Origin: Flavobacteriales bacterium
Lineage (GTDB): Bacteria > Bacteroidota > Bacteroidia > Flavobacteriales_F > PHOS-HE28
DNA: 64,000 nucleotides
Direction of reading: 5' to 3'
Assembly (NCBI GenBank): GCA_030584065.1
Contig: CP129489.1
Span: forward strand, 1,450,640-1,514,639
Positions 53,945-63,413 of this stretch are shown here, piece after piece. The position numbers and the translations under genes were made by a program. The notes beneath the pieces are model-generated. The model did not search any database, had not been told where the DNA came from, and was given only the letters and a program-made list of their open reading frames with translations. How positions within the stretch are numbered: the stretch's first letter is position 1; the number at the start of each line of letters is the position of its first letter.

Positions 53945-55065
53945 GGCTTCACCGGTGCTACGCGCATGCCCTCATAGGCGCCGCTGAGGCGGTCGGTCAC
54001 TACCGCTTGGCCATCGCTCAAGCCCCGCACCACGGCCTGCTCCACGCCCTGGTGGAGGATGGTGACCTGCTGCTTCATCAGCGCGCTGTCCTTCACGGTG
54101 TAGAGCGAACCGTCCTCAAGCAACGCGCTGCGCGGCACGCTCACCGCATCGTTCAGCGATCCGGCCTGGATGGCTCCGGTGAGGTACTGGCCGTCGCGCA
54201 AGCCTTTCCCTTCCACCTGCACGAAGAGCTTCACGGTCTGGGTGGAAGCATCGATGCTCTCGCCCAGGCGAATGATGCGACCGGTCCAGCTGCCCGGGCC
54301 TTCGGTGCTGGTGAGCCGGAGCGTGTCACCCACCTTCACCAGGGAAAGCTCGCCAGCCCCGATCGCGGTCTCCAGCTCGAGCGAGGCCGGTGCGATGAAC
54401 TCGCCCAGACGCGTGCCCGGTGTGACGATCGTGCCAGGTTCGATGCCCGCCGCGGTGACCACGCCATCGAACGCTGCGGTGATGACGTACTTATCGCGGC
54501 GCTCGTACAAGGCGCGTATGCCGTAGTACTGGTCCAGCACGCCGCGGCCCGCGAGGTAGTTGCGCTCCTGTTCGCTCGCGAGCTTCGGCAGCTCGGGCAG
54601 CTGGCCGTCCACCGGCACGCTCTTCAGGTAGGCGTCCCACTTGGCGGCCTGCTCGGGCATGTCGATGCGCATGTCGGGCACCAGCTGCACCAGGGTGCGC
54701 AGGAACGCGCTCTGCTGGGCGTTGATCTGGGCGCGCACCTCGCCGTCGTCGATGCGGAAGAGCACCTCACCCTGGCGGAAGGAGGCTCCCTCGCGGAAGG
54801 GCTTGCCGGTGCGCAGGAGCGTACCGGCCACCTCTGCGGTGAGCAGCATGCGGTCGGTGGCGCGCAGCCGTCCGGTGATGGGTATGCTCAGGCGCACGGG
54901 GCCGTTCTGCGCGGTGACGGTGCGCACAGCTCGTGCTTGCGCGGGCGCATTGCTGCGCGGGGCCGATGACCTGCCTCCCGCCAGCTTCCGGCACGTGCCG
55001 ATGCCTCCCACGATGAGGAGGAGGCCTATGACGATGGTTAGCCTGCGTTGCAACAAAGCGTTCAT
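53941..55065 (-). CDS. RND pump periplasmic adaptor (membrane-fusion protein)
   Basis: This 374-residue protein has one N-terminal membrane anchor (TIVIGLLLIVGGIG), then a lipoyl-like barrel (TVTAQNGPVRLSIPITGRL and GVVTAAGIEPGTIVTPG), an alpha-hairpin that is unusually long and Gln/Leu-rich (ERNYLAGRGVLDQYYGIRALYERRD), and a beta barrel with a C-terminal membrane-proximal part. It links the RND pump with TolC. The ATG overlaps the tetR stop by 4 nt. Confidence 0.88.
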   Translation of the reverse strand: MNALLQRRLTIVIGLLLIVGGIGTCRKLAGGRSSAPRSNAPAQARAVRTVTAQNGPVRLSIPITGRLRATDRMLLTAEVAGTLLRTGKPFREGASFRQGEVLFRIDDGEVRAQINAQQSAFLRTLVQLVPDMRIDMPEQAAKWDAYLKSVPVDGQLPELPKLASEQERNYLAGRGVLDQYYGIRALYERRDKYVITAAFDGVVTAAGIEPGTIVTPGTRLGEFIAPASLELETAIGAGELSLVKVGDTLRLTSTEGPGSWTGRIIRLGESIDASTQTVKLFVQVEGKGLRDGQYLTGAIQAGSLNDAVSVPRSALLEDGSLYTVKDSALMKQQVTILHQGVEQAVVRGLSDGQAVVTDRLSGAYEGMRVAPVKP

Positions 55066-55670
55066 GCGCGTATGGATCGGATGATGAAGTCGGGAACGGT
55101 TCTCTTGCGCTCAAGGATCATGCGGTGATAGGCCGCCTCATTCATGCCGTGGATATGGAGGATCATTGGACGGGCGATGAAGGGGTGTGCACTGAGCGCC
55201 ATCATGTTCACCAGCAGATCACGCGCGTCGACGTCGATGATGGCGCCGCGCACCCTGGCCTCCTCCACCAGGCGGACGAAATGCTGCCGGCTCATGTGGC
55301 CGCGATCGATGAAGGCACGCAGCCCCTCGGGATCCCGGTTCATCTCCTGCGCGATGAACAGCGGAAGAAGGGGGTCCTCCACCATCCGATCGATGAAGGC
55401 GGATACAAAGGCCGTGATGGCATCGAACAGATCCGTCCGGTCCTTCAGCGCGCCCCATATGCAACCGAACTGCTGCTCGGCCCCGCCCTTGAAAACGCCC
55501 TCGAACAACCGCTGCTTGTCCCGGAAGTAGTAATGAAGCAGCGCCTTGTTGATGCCGGCCTCATCGGCCACCTCCTGCATCCGGGCACCCGCCATGCCCT
55601 TGCGGATGAAAACACGTCGCGCCGCATCCAGGATACGCTTCTCGGTGGATGCTTCCTTTACGCGTGCCAT
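55062..55670 (-). CDS. TetR-family transcriptional repressor of the efflux operon
   Basis: This 202-residue protein has an N-terminal TetR DNA-binding domain (KRILDAARRVFIRKGMAGARMQEVADEAGINKALLHYYFRDKQRLF, residues about 9-55), and a ligand-binding helical C-terminal domain. The ATG at 55670 gives the usual TetR start (MARVKEASTEKRIL); the in-frame ATG at 55727 lies upstream of the promoter. It is the first gene of the operon and probably controls it through the palindrome at 55684-55701, which overlaps its own -7 box. An inducing ligand is presumed to be a pump substrate. Confidence 0.9.
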   Translation of the reverse strand: MARVKEASTEKRILDAARRVFIRKGMAGARMQEVADEAGINKALLHYYFRDKQRLFEGVFKGGAEQQFGCIWGALKDRTDLFDAITAFVSAFIDRMVEDPLLPLFIAQEMNRDPEGLRAFIDRGHMSRQHFVRLVEEARVRGAIIDVDARDLLVNMMALSAHPFIARPMILHIHGMNEAAYHRMILERKRTVPDFIIRSIRA

Positions 55671-55679
55671 CGGGGGATG

Positions 55680-55687
55680 CAAGATTA
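55680..55687 (-). promoter_or_regulatory. -7 promoter box (TAATCTTG) of the efflux operon
   Basis: The minus strand reads TAATCTTG, 9 nt before the tetR ATG at 55670. It overlaps the palindrome at 55684-55701 by four bases, so operator occupancy would block the promoter. Confidence 0.5.
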
Positions 55688-55701
55688 ACCATTTGGTCAA
55701 T
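55684..55701. promoter_or_regulatory. TetR operator (ATTAACCATTTGGTCAAT palindrome)
   Basis: An 18-bp imperfect palindrome: 14 of 18 bases are symmetric about the centre ATTT. It is in the only intergenic space before tetR and overlaps the -7 box, as expected for an autorepressor site of the TTGACC-N4-GGTCAA type. Confidence 0.6.
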
Positions 55702-55753
55702 ACCGGTCGGCGGAAGGCAGCGCACAACCTTCGGACTCAAGCGAACCGCGGCC

Positions 55754-57079
55754 TCACCGGATCCACTCCACTTCCACGCGGCGCTCGCCGGGGTCGCGCC
55801 CCATGCTGCGGCTGTCACCGTAATAGTTCACGAGGAGGCGATCCGGGCTAATGCCGCGTTGCAGCAGGTAGTTGCGCACCGCCTTCGCACGCGCCTCGCT
55901 GAGCCGGAGGTTCAGCGCCGGGTCGCCGCTGCGGTCGGTGTAGCCCGTAACGAGGACCTTCTCCATGGGCGACCGGGCCAACTGCTCGAATACCTCGTTG
56001 AGCAGTACCTGCTGCTCCGGCAGGAGCGTAGTGCTGTTCCGCTCGAAGCGAACGGTGATGTTCCGCCCGGTGAGTTCGGAGAGCGTGGCCGCCGGATTAT
56101 CGATTGGCGTCTCCTTCCGGCTCTCCTGGACCTCCAGTTCGAGACCGGTGATCCGGTCCTCGAGGTCATCCATGCGGTCGCGCAGTTCCCAGAGCTCCTT
56201 GCGCTGATCCATCCGTTCGATGCGCTGGTGGATGGCATCCAGCTCGTCCTTCAGCCAGCGGTCCCGCTTGCGCACCTTCGGCTGCACGGCCGGTGCAGGT
56301 TCCAGGGCCAGGGCTCGGGCCGAAAGGGCACGCAGGTCCTCGGCAGCGAGCGTGGGTTCGATGGCGAAGCCAACGCTGCTATCCGCCAGGCGCAGATCCA
56401 GCGCGCAGAGGAAGTTCTCCTCGTCGAAGACCGTTCCGCACGTGGAATTGATGCGGACCATGGTGCCGGGCGATCCATGGATCCGGCCGATGACGGGCAC
56501 CGTGCTCAGCGGCAGCAGATCCGCACGCACCTGGCGCTCCAGCTCCTCGCGTTGGCTCCTCACGTAGTAATAAATGGCCAGGTACTTGTCCTGTGATTCA
56601 CCGCCGTCCACGCCGAACCGGGCCTGGCTCCAGTCGATGCGGGTCAGCCGGTCCAATTGCCGCTGAGTGGAAGCGCTGAGGCCCGCAAAGGGCACATCCG
56701 CTCCGGTGGCCTCCAGTGCGGCCGCCAGCAGGCCGTTGACCTCATGCCCCAACCGGTCGGCCGGAAGGTCGCTGCGCACACCCTGCTTCGTGAAATGCAC
56801 CCGCGCATCGAGGTAGGCGCCGATGGCCGCCTCGGCGAGCCGATCGAGCATCAGCGATTGGTCCTCCTCCGGTTCCGCGGTCCGCTGCAGGTCAAGGGTG
56901 GCCGTTCCTCCGGGCACCTGGCGCCAGATCGCGCGCAGCAAGGGCAGATCGCTTCCACTGGCCCGCACCTCCACCATTACATCGTCCTGCCCCGACGAGC
57001 CGAGCAGCTCCAGCGATTGCCCCAAGGAGGGCAGCGCGGGTGCCGCTAGCGCCAGGCAAAGCAGTACGCCCGCTCTCAT
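55754..57079 (-). CDS. OmpA-family protein
   Basis: This 441-residue protein has a signal peptide (MRAGVLLCLALAAPALPSLGQ), an N-terminal region (about 22-270) with no clear family, a coiled-coil (about 275-330, LKDELDAIHQRIERMDQRKELWELRDRMDDLEDR), and a C-terminal OmpA domain (about 345-441) with VTGYTDRSGDPALNLRLSEARAKAVRNYLLQRGI, in which the conserved Asp and Arg bind peptidoglycan. It probably tethers the outer membrane to the cell wall. It ends at the DUF7793-like gene by a 4-nt overlap. Confidence 0.88.
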   Translation of the reverse strand: MRAGVLLCLALAAPALPSLGQSLELLGSSGQDDVMVEVRASGSDLPLLRAIWRQVPGGTATLDLQRTAEPEEDQSLMLDRLAEAAIGAYLDARVHFTKQGVRSDLPADRLGHEVNGLLAAALEATGADVPFAGLSASTQRQLDRLTRIDWSQARFGVDGGESQDKYLAIYYYVRSQREELERQVRADLLPLSTVPVIGRIHGSPGTMVRINSTCGTVFDEENFLCALDLRLADSSVGFAIEPTLAAEDLRALSARALALEPAPAVQPKVRKRDRWLKDELDAIHQRIERMDQRKELWELRDRMDDLEDRITGLELEVQESRKETPIDNPAATLSELTGRNITVRFERNSTTLLPEQQVLLNEVFEQLARSPMEKVLVTGYTDRSGDPALNLRLSEARAKAVRNYLLQRGISPDRLLVNYYGDSRSMGRDPGERRVEVEWIR

Positions 57080-57516
57080 AGGCTGGGCGCTTCAGGCCTG
57101 TGCACGCCTTCCGGGCTGCCCAGGGCATCCCGTTGCCGCCGCTCACTGGCCCAGGCCCAAGCTTCCTCACGTGAGCCGCACACCTTGAACGGGAAGCTCG
57201 GCTTATGGACCTGCCTGAACAGTTCCAGCTGTCCTTGGCAGCGGATGCTCGCGGTATACACCACGACCGGATGGCCATGCGCTTTGCAGACCCGTGTGAT
57301 CAGCCTTCGAGCTCCGTCCGCCACCGCCACATTCGGCGCATGGTCGATCATCAAAGGAGAGCGGCCATCCCGATCCAAGGCTGCCACAAGCCGAACCACC
57401 TCCTTCACCTCGCGGGCCGAAAGCTGAGCGCCGTCCGCCAGCACAAGGTGAAGGACCCCTTCGTCACGCCAGAGCTCGAAAGGCTGCTCGAATAAGGGCC
57501 CCTCCCATTGAAGCAT
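57076..57516 (-). CDS. DUF7793-like (STAS-like) protein
   Basis: This 146-residue protein is soluble and matches the DUF7793-like pattern as I recall it: a start of alternating strands (FELWRDEGVLHLVLADGAQ), a central block PLMIDHAPNVAVADGARRLI, and the ending FRQVHKPSFPFKVCGSREEAWAWA. Function is unknown; the fold is probably STAS-like. It is the first gene of a two-gene operon with the OmpA-family gene (ATGA overlap at 57076-57079), so it may work in surface biogenesis. A TAGCTTTC-like box lies 3 nt before the ATG. Confidence 0.65.
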   Translation of the reverse strand: MLQWEGPLFEQPFELWRDEGVLHLVLADGAQLSAREVKEVVRLVAALDRDGRSPLMIDHAPNVAVADGARRLITRVCKAHGHPVVVYTASIRCQGQLELFRQVHKPSFPFKVCGSREEAWAWASERRQRDALGSPEGVHRPEAPSL

Positions 57517-57633
57517 GCCGAAAGCTAGAGCCCTGCCAGGCGAGCGCAGCCCCTGCCGCCGCTGCGATGTGAACAACGATTGTGGAAAACGCCGGGGCCG
57601 GCCCCTATGCGGCTGCCCGCGAGCGGTACGGCT

Positions 57634-57641
57634 TACCTTGG
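57634..57641 (+). promoter_or_regulatory. -7 promoter box (TACCTTGG), leaderless spacing
   Basis: TACCTTGG ends 4 nt before the ATG at 57646, again with the exact spacing seen elsewhere in this window. Confidence 0.45.
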
Positions 57642-57645
57642 GGCC

Positions 57646-58179
57646 ATGGACGCCCAATCCAAACCAACAAGCACCGAACACGCGCCCTACCAGGGGGCCT
57701 ATATCGCTTTGTGCCCGGAGGGCGGTCTGCTGGCGGCGCTCCAAGCGGCGGATGCGCATGCGGCCGCAGTCCTCGGCGGCATCCCGGAACAGTCCGCGGG
57801 GTTCCGGTATGCCGCCGGCAAGTGGAGCATGCGGGATGTGGTGCAGCATCTGATTGATTGCGAGCGCGTATTCGCCTACCGCGCGCTGCGGTTCGCAAGG
57901 CGCGATGGCACCGGCCTGCCCGGGTTCGATGAGGACTCCTATGCCACTGAGGCCCATGCCGACGCGCGGCCATGGACCGACCTGCTCGCGGAAAGGGCCG
58001 TGGTAAGGCAAGGCACGCTCCACCTGTTCCGCAGCCTCTCCGATGAAGCCTTGGTGCGGTCAGGCCAAGCGAACGGGCAGGCGATTAGCGTCCGTGCATT
58101 GGGCTGGTGCATCGCCGGCCACGAACGCCACCACCTGCGCATCCTTCAGGAGCGATACCTGCCCCATGTCCAAGCGTAG
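57646..58179 (+). CDS. DinB-superfamily protein
   Basis: This 177-residue protein is a DinB-like four-helix bundle with the three metal-type histidines: HLIDCERVFAYRALR (first), and IAGHERHHLRILQERY (pair) near the C terminus. Start ATG 57646 follows the -7 box by 4 nt. In bacillithiol-using bacteria some DinB-like proteins are BSH-S-transferases, and BshB1 is present in this window, but this is inference. It overlaps the Mpo1-like gene by 14 nt. Confidence 0.8.
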   Translation: MDAQSKPTSTEHAPYQGAYIALCPEGGLLAALQAADAHAAAVLGGIPEQSAGFRYAAGKWSMRDVVQHLIDCERVFAYRALRFARRDGTGLPGFDEDSYATEAHADARPWTDLLAERAVVRQGTLHLFRSLSDEALVRSGQANGQAISVRALGWCIAGHERHHLRILQERYLPHVQA

Positions 58180-58639
58180 CATACAGGATTGGTTCGACCT
58201 CTACGGGGAGAGTCACCAGAACAGGACGAACAAGCTCATCCACTGGGTCTGCGTGCCCGTGATCTACTTCTGCGTGGTCGGCCTGCTGGCCTCCATCCCT
58301 CCGGCCGACGCTCCCATCATCGGCGCGGCCCCTTGGGCGAAGGCGGCCGTGGGCGCCGTGCTGCTGGCATTCTACCTGCCGCGCTCAATCCCGCTCATGT
58401 TGGGAATGGCGGTGTGGAGCTGGCTCTGCATTTGGCTCTCAGGCTATCTGCTGACCCATGCCGCATGGCCGCTGTGGGGCATCTGCATCGCCCTCTTCGC
58501 CGTGGCATGGGTTGGCCAATTCATCGGACATGGCATTGAAGGACGGAAGCCCAGCTTCCTCACCGACCTTCAATTCCTGCTGGTGGGCCCGGCATGGCTC
58601 ATGGGATTCATCTACCGAAGGCTGGGCATCCCCTACTGA
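58166..58639 (+). CDS. Mpo1-like (DUF962) membrane protein
   Basis: This 157-residue protein has four membrane segments and the Mpo1/DUF962 pattern: WFDLYGESHQNRTNKLIHWVCVPVIYF at the N terminus, and the C-terminal QFIGHGIEGRKPSFLTDLQFLLVGPAWLMG with the conserved HxxxE/GHG region. The yeast homologue is a 2-hydroxy fatty acid dioxygenase of alpha-oxidation; whether this bacterial member does the same is not known. Its start is inside the end of the DinB-like gene. Confidence 0.85.
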   Translation: MSKRSIQDWFDLYGESHQNRTNKLIHWVCVPVIYFCVVGLLASIPPADAPIIGAAPWAKAAVGAVLLAFYLPRSIPLMLGMAVWSWLCIWLSGYLLTHAAWPLWGICIALFAVAWVGQFIGHGIEGRKPSFLTDLQFLLVGPAWLMGFIYRRLGIPY

Positions 58640-59721
58640 CCGGGCCGCAGCACGTAGGTGGGCCTTCCCTGCGTGCAAGGGCCTGTGCCCAGCACACAGG
58701 CCAGCTCAGCCACCAGCACATCCGGCTCCAGCAACGCCGCGCCGAAGATGTCCGAGCGCTCGCTATCGAGGTAGAATGAACCGGAAGCCACGGCGGGGAG
58801 CAGCGCCAGGCGCTCATCGGGGCAGAGCTCCTTGCTGCTCAGGGGACGGCCGTTCGCGATGATGGTGCCGAACCGGTCGGCCTTCAGCAACAGCCCGGCC
58901 ACGGCTTCAGTGTCCATGGCGATATTGCCCTTCGCGTGCCGATCCGCCATCAGATATGCACCGCCGGCATCACCGATCAACTGCGCCATGTAGCTGTTGC
59001 CCGGCGGCAGATGCCACTGGCCCTGCCAAGCGCTGCCGAAGAGGACCTTCGGCGGATCCTTGCCCGGTTCGAGCCCGACGGCGGCATCTCCATACCGATT
59101 GACCACCGCGAGGAATAGGCTGTCTGCCGTCCGCTCCGCACCCAGGAGTGCGCCGAAGAACCGGATCCATTCCGCCCTGCCGAGCGGGTGCTTCTCGAGG
59201 TATTCCGTGACCGGCACCTGCACGATGCCAGGTAGCGACGATCGGACGCGCGACCGCCCGAAGGGATAATCGAGGATGACCTGGGCGCCGGAGCTGAGCA
59301 ACCGTTCCCGGTCCAGTCCATCCGCCGATGCCAGTTCCACGATGCGCCCATCCGCTGCCGCGCGCAGGATCACGGAGTCCCGCTGGCGATCGATATGGGC
59401 GGCCCCGGCAAGCTGCCCCACTCTGCCCAGCGCGGTGATGAACGGAAGGTGGGTGGTGCTCATCACCGCCAGTGCAGCCTCATCGGGCACATGGACAGCA
59501 CCGCCGCCGTCCGGTTCCCGACCCACGGAAAGGACAGCCAGCGTATCCGAGCGGTCCGGCGCACCGTAGATGATCAGCCGCCTTGATGCCCCGCGCTCGA
59601 GCACCTGAAAGCACCGCGCGTGCGTATTCGGCCGCTCCAGCCAGTCGCCGTGCGTGGCGGAATCACCACCGGATGGAGCACAGGCCTGCGCCGCCAGCAG
59701 CAAAGCGAACCAAGGCTTCAT
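58633..59721 (-). CDS. Substrate-binding lipoprotein (ABC transporter, metal-chelate type)
   Basis: This 362-residue protein has a signal peptide with lipobox LAAQAC and the fold pattern of periplasmic iron-siderophore/cobalamin-binding proteins (BtuF/FhuD-like): IVELASADGLDRERLLSSGAQVILDYPFG, and PKVLFGSAWQGQWHLPPGNSYMAQLIGDAGGAYLMAD. The ABC permease and ATPase are not next to it. It is coupled to the S41-like gene upstream by an ATGA overlap at 59718-59721. The role is inferred; no ligand residues can be assigned from the sequence. Confidence 0.72.
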   Translation of the reverse strand: MKPWFALLLAAQACAPSGGDSATHGDWLERPNTHARCFQVLERGASRRLIIYGAPDRSDTLAVLSVGREPDGGGAVHVPDEAALAVMSTTHLPFITALGRVGQLAGAAHIDRQRDSVILRAAADGRIVELASADGLDRERLLSSGAQVILDYPFGRSRVRSSLPGIVQVPVTEYLEKHPLGRAEWIRFFGALLGAERTADSLFLAVVNRYGDAAVGLEPGKDPPKVLFGSAWQGQWHLPPGNSYMAQLIGDAGGAYLMADRHAKGNIAMDTEAVAGLLLKADRFGTIIANGRPLSSKELCPDERLALLPAVASGSFYLDSERSDIFGAALLEPDVLVAELACVLGTGPCTQGRPTYVLRPGQ

Positions 59722-61163
59722 TGCAGCTCCCGGATCATCCGCATCAGTGCCAGGCGCACCGTGTCGCGCCCCTTGGCCACGCCCCATGGCTGCGGCGATA
59801 CCAAGTGATGCGGGGCCTCTCCGCGGTCCGCTTCCCCGGCAGCAACGCCGCTCGGCACATAGCGCACGAGCGGGATGCGAAGACGTACGCCTGTGTTGGG
59901 CGCCGTAACCATGAGTTCCCTGCCGCCCGTGAAACTATGGGCATTGGTTCCCGTCTCCTCCCCCACCACACGGGCCCGGCCGCTGCGCTTGGCAAGCATC
60001 ACCACCGCAGCCCCCGCATCGCGCGTGGCCCCGTCACAGACCACATACACCTTCCCCTGATAGGCGTGGCGGTGCGGCGCCACATCCTGGAGACGGGGAT
60101 CATCCGGGTGAAGCATAGCCGTGCCGTGCCTCGCCGGCAGGTAGTTGTGCTGGACCGACGCCAAGTGCTCCACCGGGATCTCCGCGACCCCCGCTAGCGC
60201 CGTGAGCTGCGCCGCGCTCACATACATGCTCTCCACTACGCGGAACGGATCCGTGGCGATGGCCGAGAACACCAGCTCGGCCATGCCCAGCTCCCGCCCC
60301 CCGCAACCGCGGAGGTCGAGCACGAGGACCCTGGCCCGGTTGTCCTTCAACTCGCGCAGCATGGCATCGATGAATGCCCGGGGCTTCTGACCGCTACCTT
60401 CCAGCACCAGGGGATCAAGGGACCTTATGCTCACCCAGAGCGCTCCGGCCGCGGGATCCCAAGTGCTCTGCCAGGGATGCATCGCAAGCCCGTCCGGCTT
60501 CCGTGAGCGCTCGATGTCCTCCAAGCGCATGCCCACCACCACCTCCTCGAGCCTTCGGCCATCCGGTGCCTCCACCTCAACAGCATAGGAGCCCGAGTAG
60601 CCGAAGGCGAGCAGGAAAAGCCATGCGAACCGCTCCTCGATCACCCGAAGGCGCAACGTCTCATTCGCCCCATCCCTCACCACCCACGCCGACATGCCGG
60701 CGATCAACCGGTGCGTGGCCAAGCCATCCACGCTGATGAGCCGGCTTCCTTGGGGGAAGGTGCGGAAGCCCTTCAATTCCTCCGCGATGTAGACATCCCC
60801 CTCGATGAGCCGGACCCTGAATGGAAGCAGGGTGGCCTGCGCGAGCAGGCGCTGCTCGGTGGCGGCATCGAGCTGCACGTCGAGGTTGGCATCTCCGATG
60901 CGCTGGAGCACCGGCAGGAGGCGGGCGAGGAAGCCATCCGAGGACAGCGGCGTGTACAGGGAATCCGCCAGCGCATCGAACGCCGAATCGAGTTCCCCAC
61001 GGGTGATGTATCGGTACGGGGCGGGATGGGCCTCCTGGATGGCCGCCTTCAGCACCTCCAGGTCGGCCCGCAGCCGCTCCGGATAATGCGGGGCGCCAAG
61101 GCCCTGGCACCAAAGGCGCGGCGCAACGAGCAGCACCAGGATGAAGAGGGCTCCGTACCGCAT
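59718..61163 (-). CDS. S41-family peptidase-like protein lacking catalytic Ser
   Basis: This 481-residue protein has a signal peptide (MRYGALFILVLLVAPRLWC), an N-terminal helical part, a PDZ-like middle (FRTFPQGSRLISVDGLATH) and a C-terminal S41/clp-like crotonase fold (VLVLDLRGCGGRELGMAEL, GKVYVVCDGATRDAGAAVV). In active S41 proteases the corresponding motif is TxSAxE; here it is Thr380-Arg-Asp382-Ala-Gly-Ala, so the nucleophile Ser is Asp and the Glu is Ala. It may be a catalytically dead homologue. The start is set by the TAGCTTTG box at 61173-61180. Confidence 0.78.
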   Translation of the reverse strand: MRYGALFILVLLVAPRLWCQGLGAPHYPERLRADLEVLKAAIQEAHPAPYRYITRGELDSAFDALADSLYTPLSSDGFLARLLPVLQRIGDANLDVQLDAATEQRLLAQATLLPFRVRLIEGDVYIAEELKGFRTFPQGSRLISVDGLATHRLIAGMSAWVVRDGANETLRLRVIEERFAWLFLLAFGYSGSYAVEVEAPDGRRLEEVVVGMRLEDIERSRKPDGLAMHPWQSTWDPAAGALWVSIRSLDPLVLEGSGQKPRAFIDAMLRELKDNRARVLVLDLRGCGGRELGMAELVFSAIATDPFRVVESMYVSAAQLTALAGVAEIPVEHLASVQHNYLPARHGTAMLHPDDPRLQDVAPHRHAYQGKVYVVCDGATRDAGAAVVMLAKRSGRARVVGEETGTNAHSFTGGRELMVTAPNTGVRLRIPLVRYVPSGVAAGEADRGEAPHHLVSPQPWGVAKGRDTVRLALMRMIRELQ

Positions 61164-61172
61164 TCGGGATCG

Positions 61173-61180
61173 CAAAGCTA
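61173..61180 (-). promoter_or_regulatory. -7 promoter box (TAGCTTTG)
   Basis: The minus strand reads TAGCTTTG, a perfect TAnnTTTG, 9 nt before the ATG at 61163. It excludes the in-frame ATG at 61193. Confidence 0.6.
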
Positions 61181-61218
61181 GAAAGGGCGCCACGCCGGGT
61201 CATGGCCCCGGAGGCAGG

Positions 61219-61253
61219 AAAAGCGGAGGCCCCTGCCGAGGGCAGGGGCCTCC
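61219..61253 (-). terminator. Rho-independent terminator after pckA
   Basis: On the minus strand a 13-bp stem (GGAGGCCCCTGCC with its complement, 61225-61253, 3-nt loop) is followed by GCTTTTCC. It ends the pckA transcript and precedes the S41-like promoter. Confidence 0.85.
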
Positions 61254-61270
61254 ATCGCCATGCGGCACGA

Positions 61271-62884
<1,614 letters not shown>

Positions 62885-62909
62885 GTTCCTAAGGGTTGGA
62901 ATTGGTCGG

Positions 62910-62917
62910 CAAAAGTA
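62910..62917 (-). promoter_or_regulatory. -7 promoter box (TACTTTTG) of pckA
   Basis: The minus strand reads TACTTTTG, a perfect TAnnTTTG, 25 nt before the ATG at 62884, leaving a leader of about 20 nt. Confidence 0.65.
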
Positions 62918-62938
62918 GGGGGATGCTCAGCGCGACGG

Positions 62939-63340
62939 CTAACGGGCATCATGTTGCCTTAACGCGGTTATGAACAGGACGCACCAGCCCGCCACGAAGA
63001 GCAGCCCCCCGATCGGTGTCAGCGGACCGACCACGGCACCGATGGCCGGCCATCCGGTCAAACCCCTGGTGCTCAACAGATAAAGAGAACCGCTGAACAA
63101 GGCGACGCCACCGGCGAAGAGCCAGGCCACCACTCGGCCTCGGGGCGCGGGAATCACACTGCCCAGCACCCCTACGAGCAGCAATCCAAGAGCATGGTAG
63201 AACTGGTAATCCACGCCCGTCTGCCATTGGCCCAACGCCTCCGGACCGAGCCGTGCCTTGAGGCCGTGGGCACCGAACGCACCAAGGAGGACCGCCAAGG
63301 CCATCAGCGCCGCCCCCGCCATGATCAGTCTGCGCGACAT
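62939..63340 (-). CDS. DUF423 (TMEM256/YgdD-like) membrane protein
   Basis: This 133-residue protein has four membrane segments and the DUF423 pattern: LLGAFGAHGLKARLGPEALGQWQTGVDYQFYHALGLL, GGVALFSGSLYLL and LTPIGGLLFVAGW. Function is unknown. The ATG at 63340 follows a GACCTTTG box by exactly 4 nt. It lies upstream of pckA on the same strand. Confidence 0.88.
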   Translation of the reverse strand: MSRRLIMAGAALMALAVLLGAFGAHGLKARLGPEALGQWQTGVDYQFYHALGLLLVGVLGSVIPAPRGRVVAWLFAGGVALFSGSLYLLSTRGLTGWPAIGAVVGPLTPIGGLLFVAGWCVLFITALRQHDAR

Positions 63341-63344
63341 GGCG

Positions 63345-63352
63345 CAAAGGTC
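63345..63352 (-). promoter_or_regulatory. -7 promoter box (GACCTTTG), leaderless spacing
   Basis: The minus strand reads GACCTTTG followed by CGCC-type 4 nt and the ATG at 63340. Confidence 0.45.
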
Positions 63353-63367
63353 GTCATGACGAACGAA

Positions 63368-63394
63368 GAAGCCCCTCCGCAGGGGAGGGGCTTC
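63368..63394 (-). terminator. Hairpin after the lipoprotein gene at the right end
   Basis: An 11-bp perfect stem (GAAGCCCCTCC / GGAGGGGCTTC) with a 5-nt loop lies 19 nt after the stop of the gene ending at 63414 (minus). The T-run after it is weak (CTTCGTTCG), so termination strength is uncertain. Confidence 0.55.
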
Positions 63395-63413
63395 CGGTGA
63401 TCGGTGCAGGGAA

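Noticed and set aside
50603..53977. A 1124-codon open frame on the plus strand opposite the RND gene
   Set aside because: It is antisense to a clearly recognised pump, is rich in His, Gly, Arg and Glu, has no domain motifs and no start signal. High-GC coding DNA often leaves such an open shadow frame.
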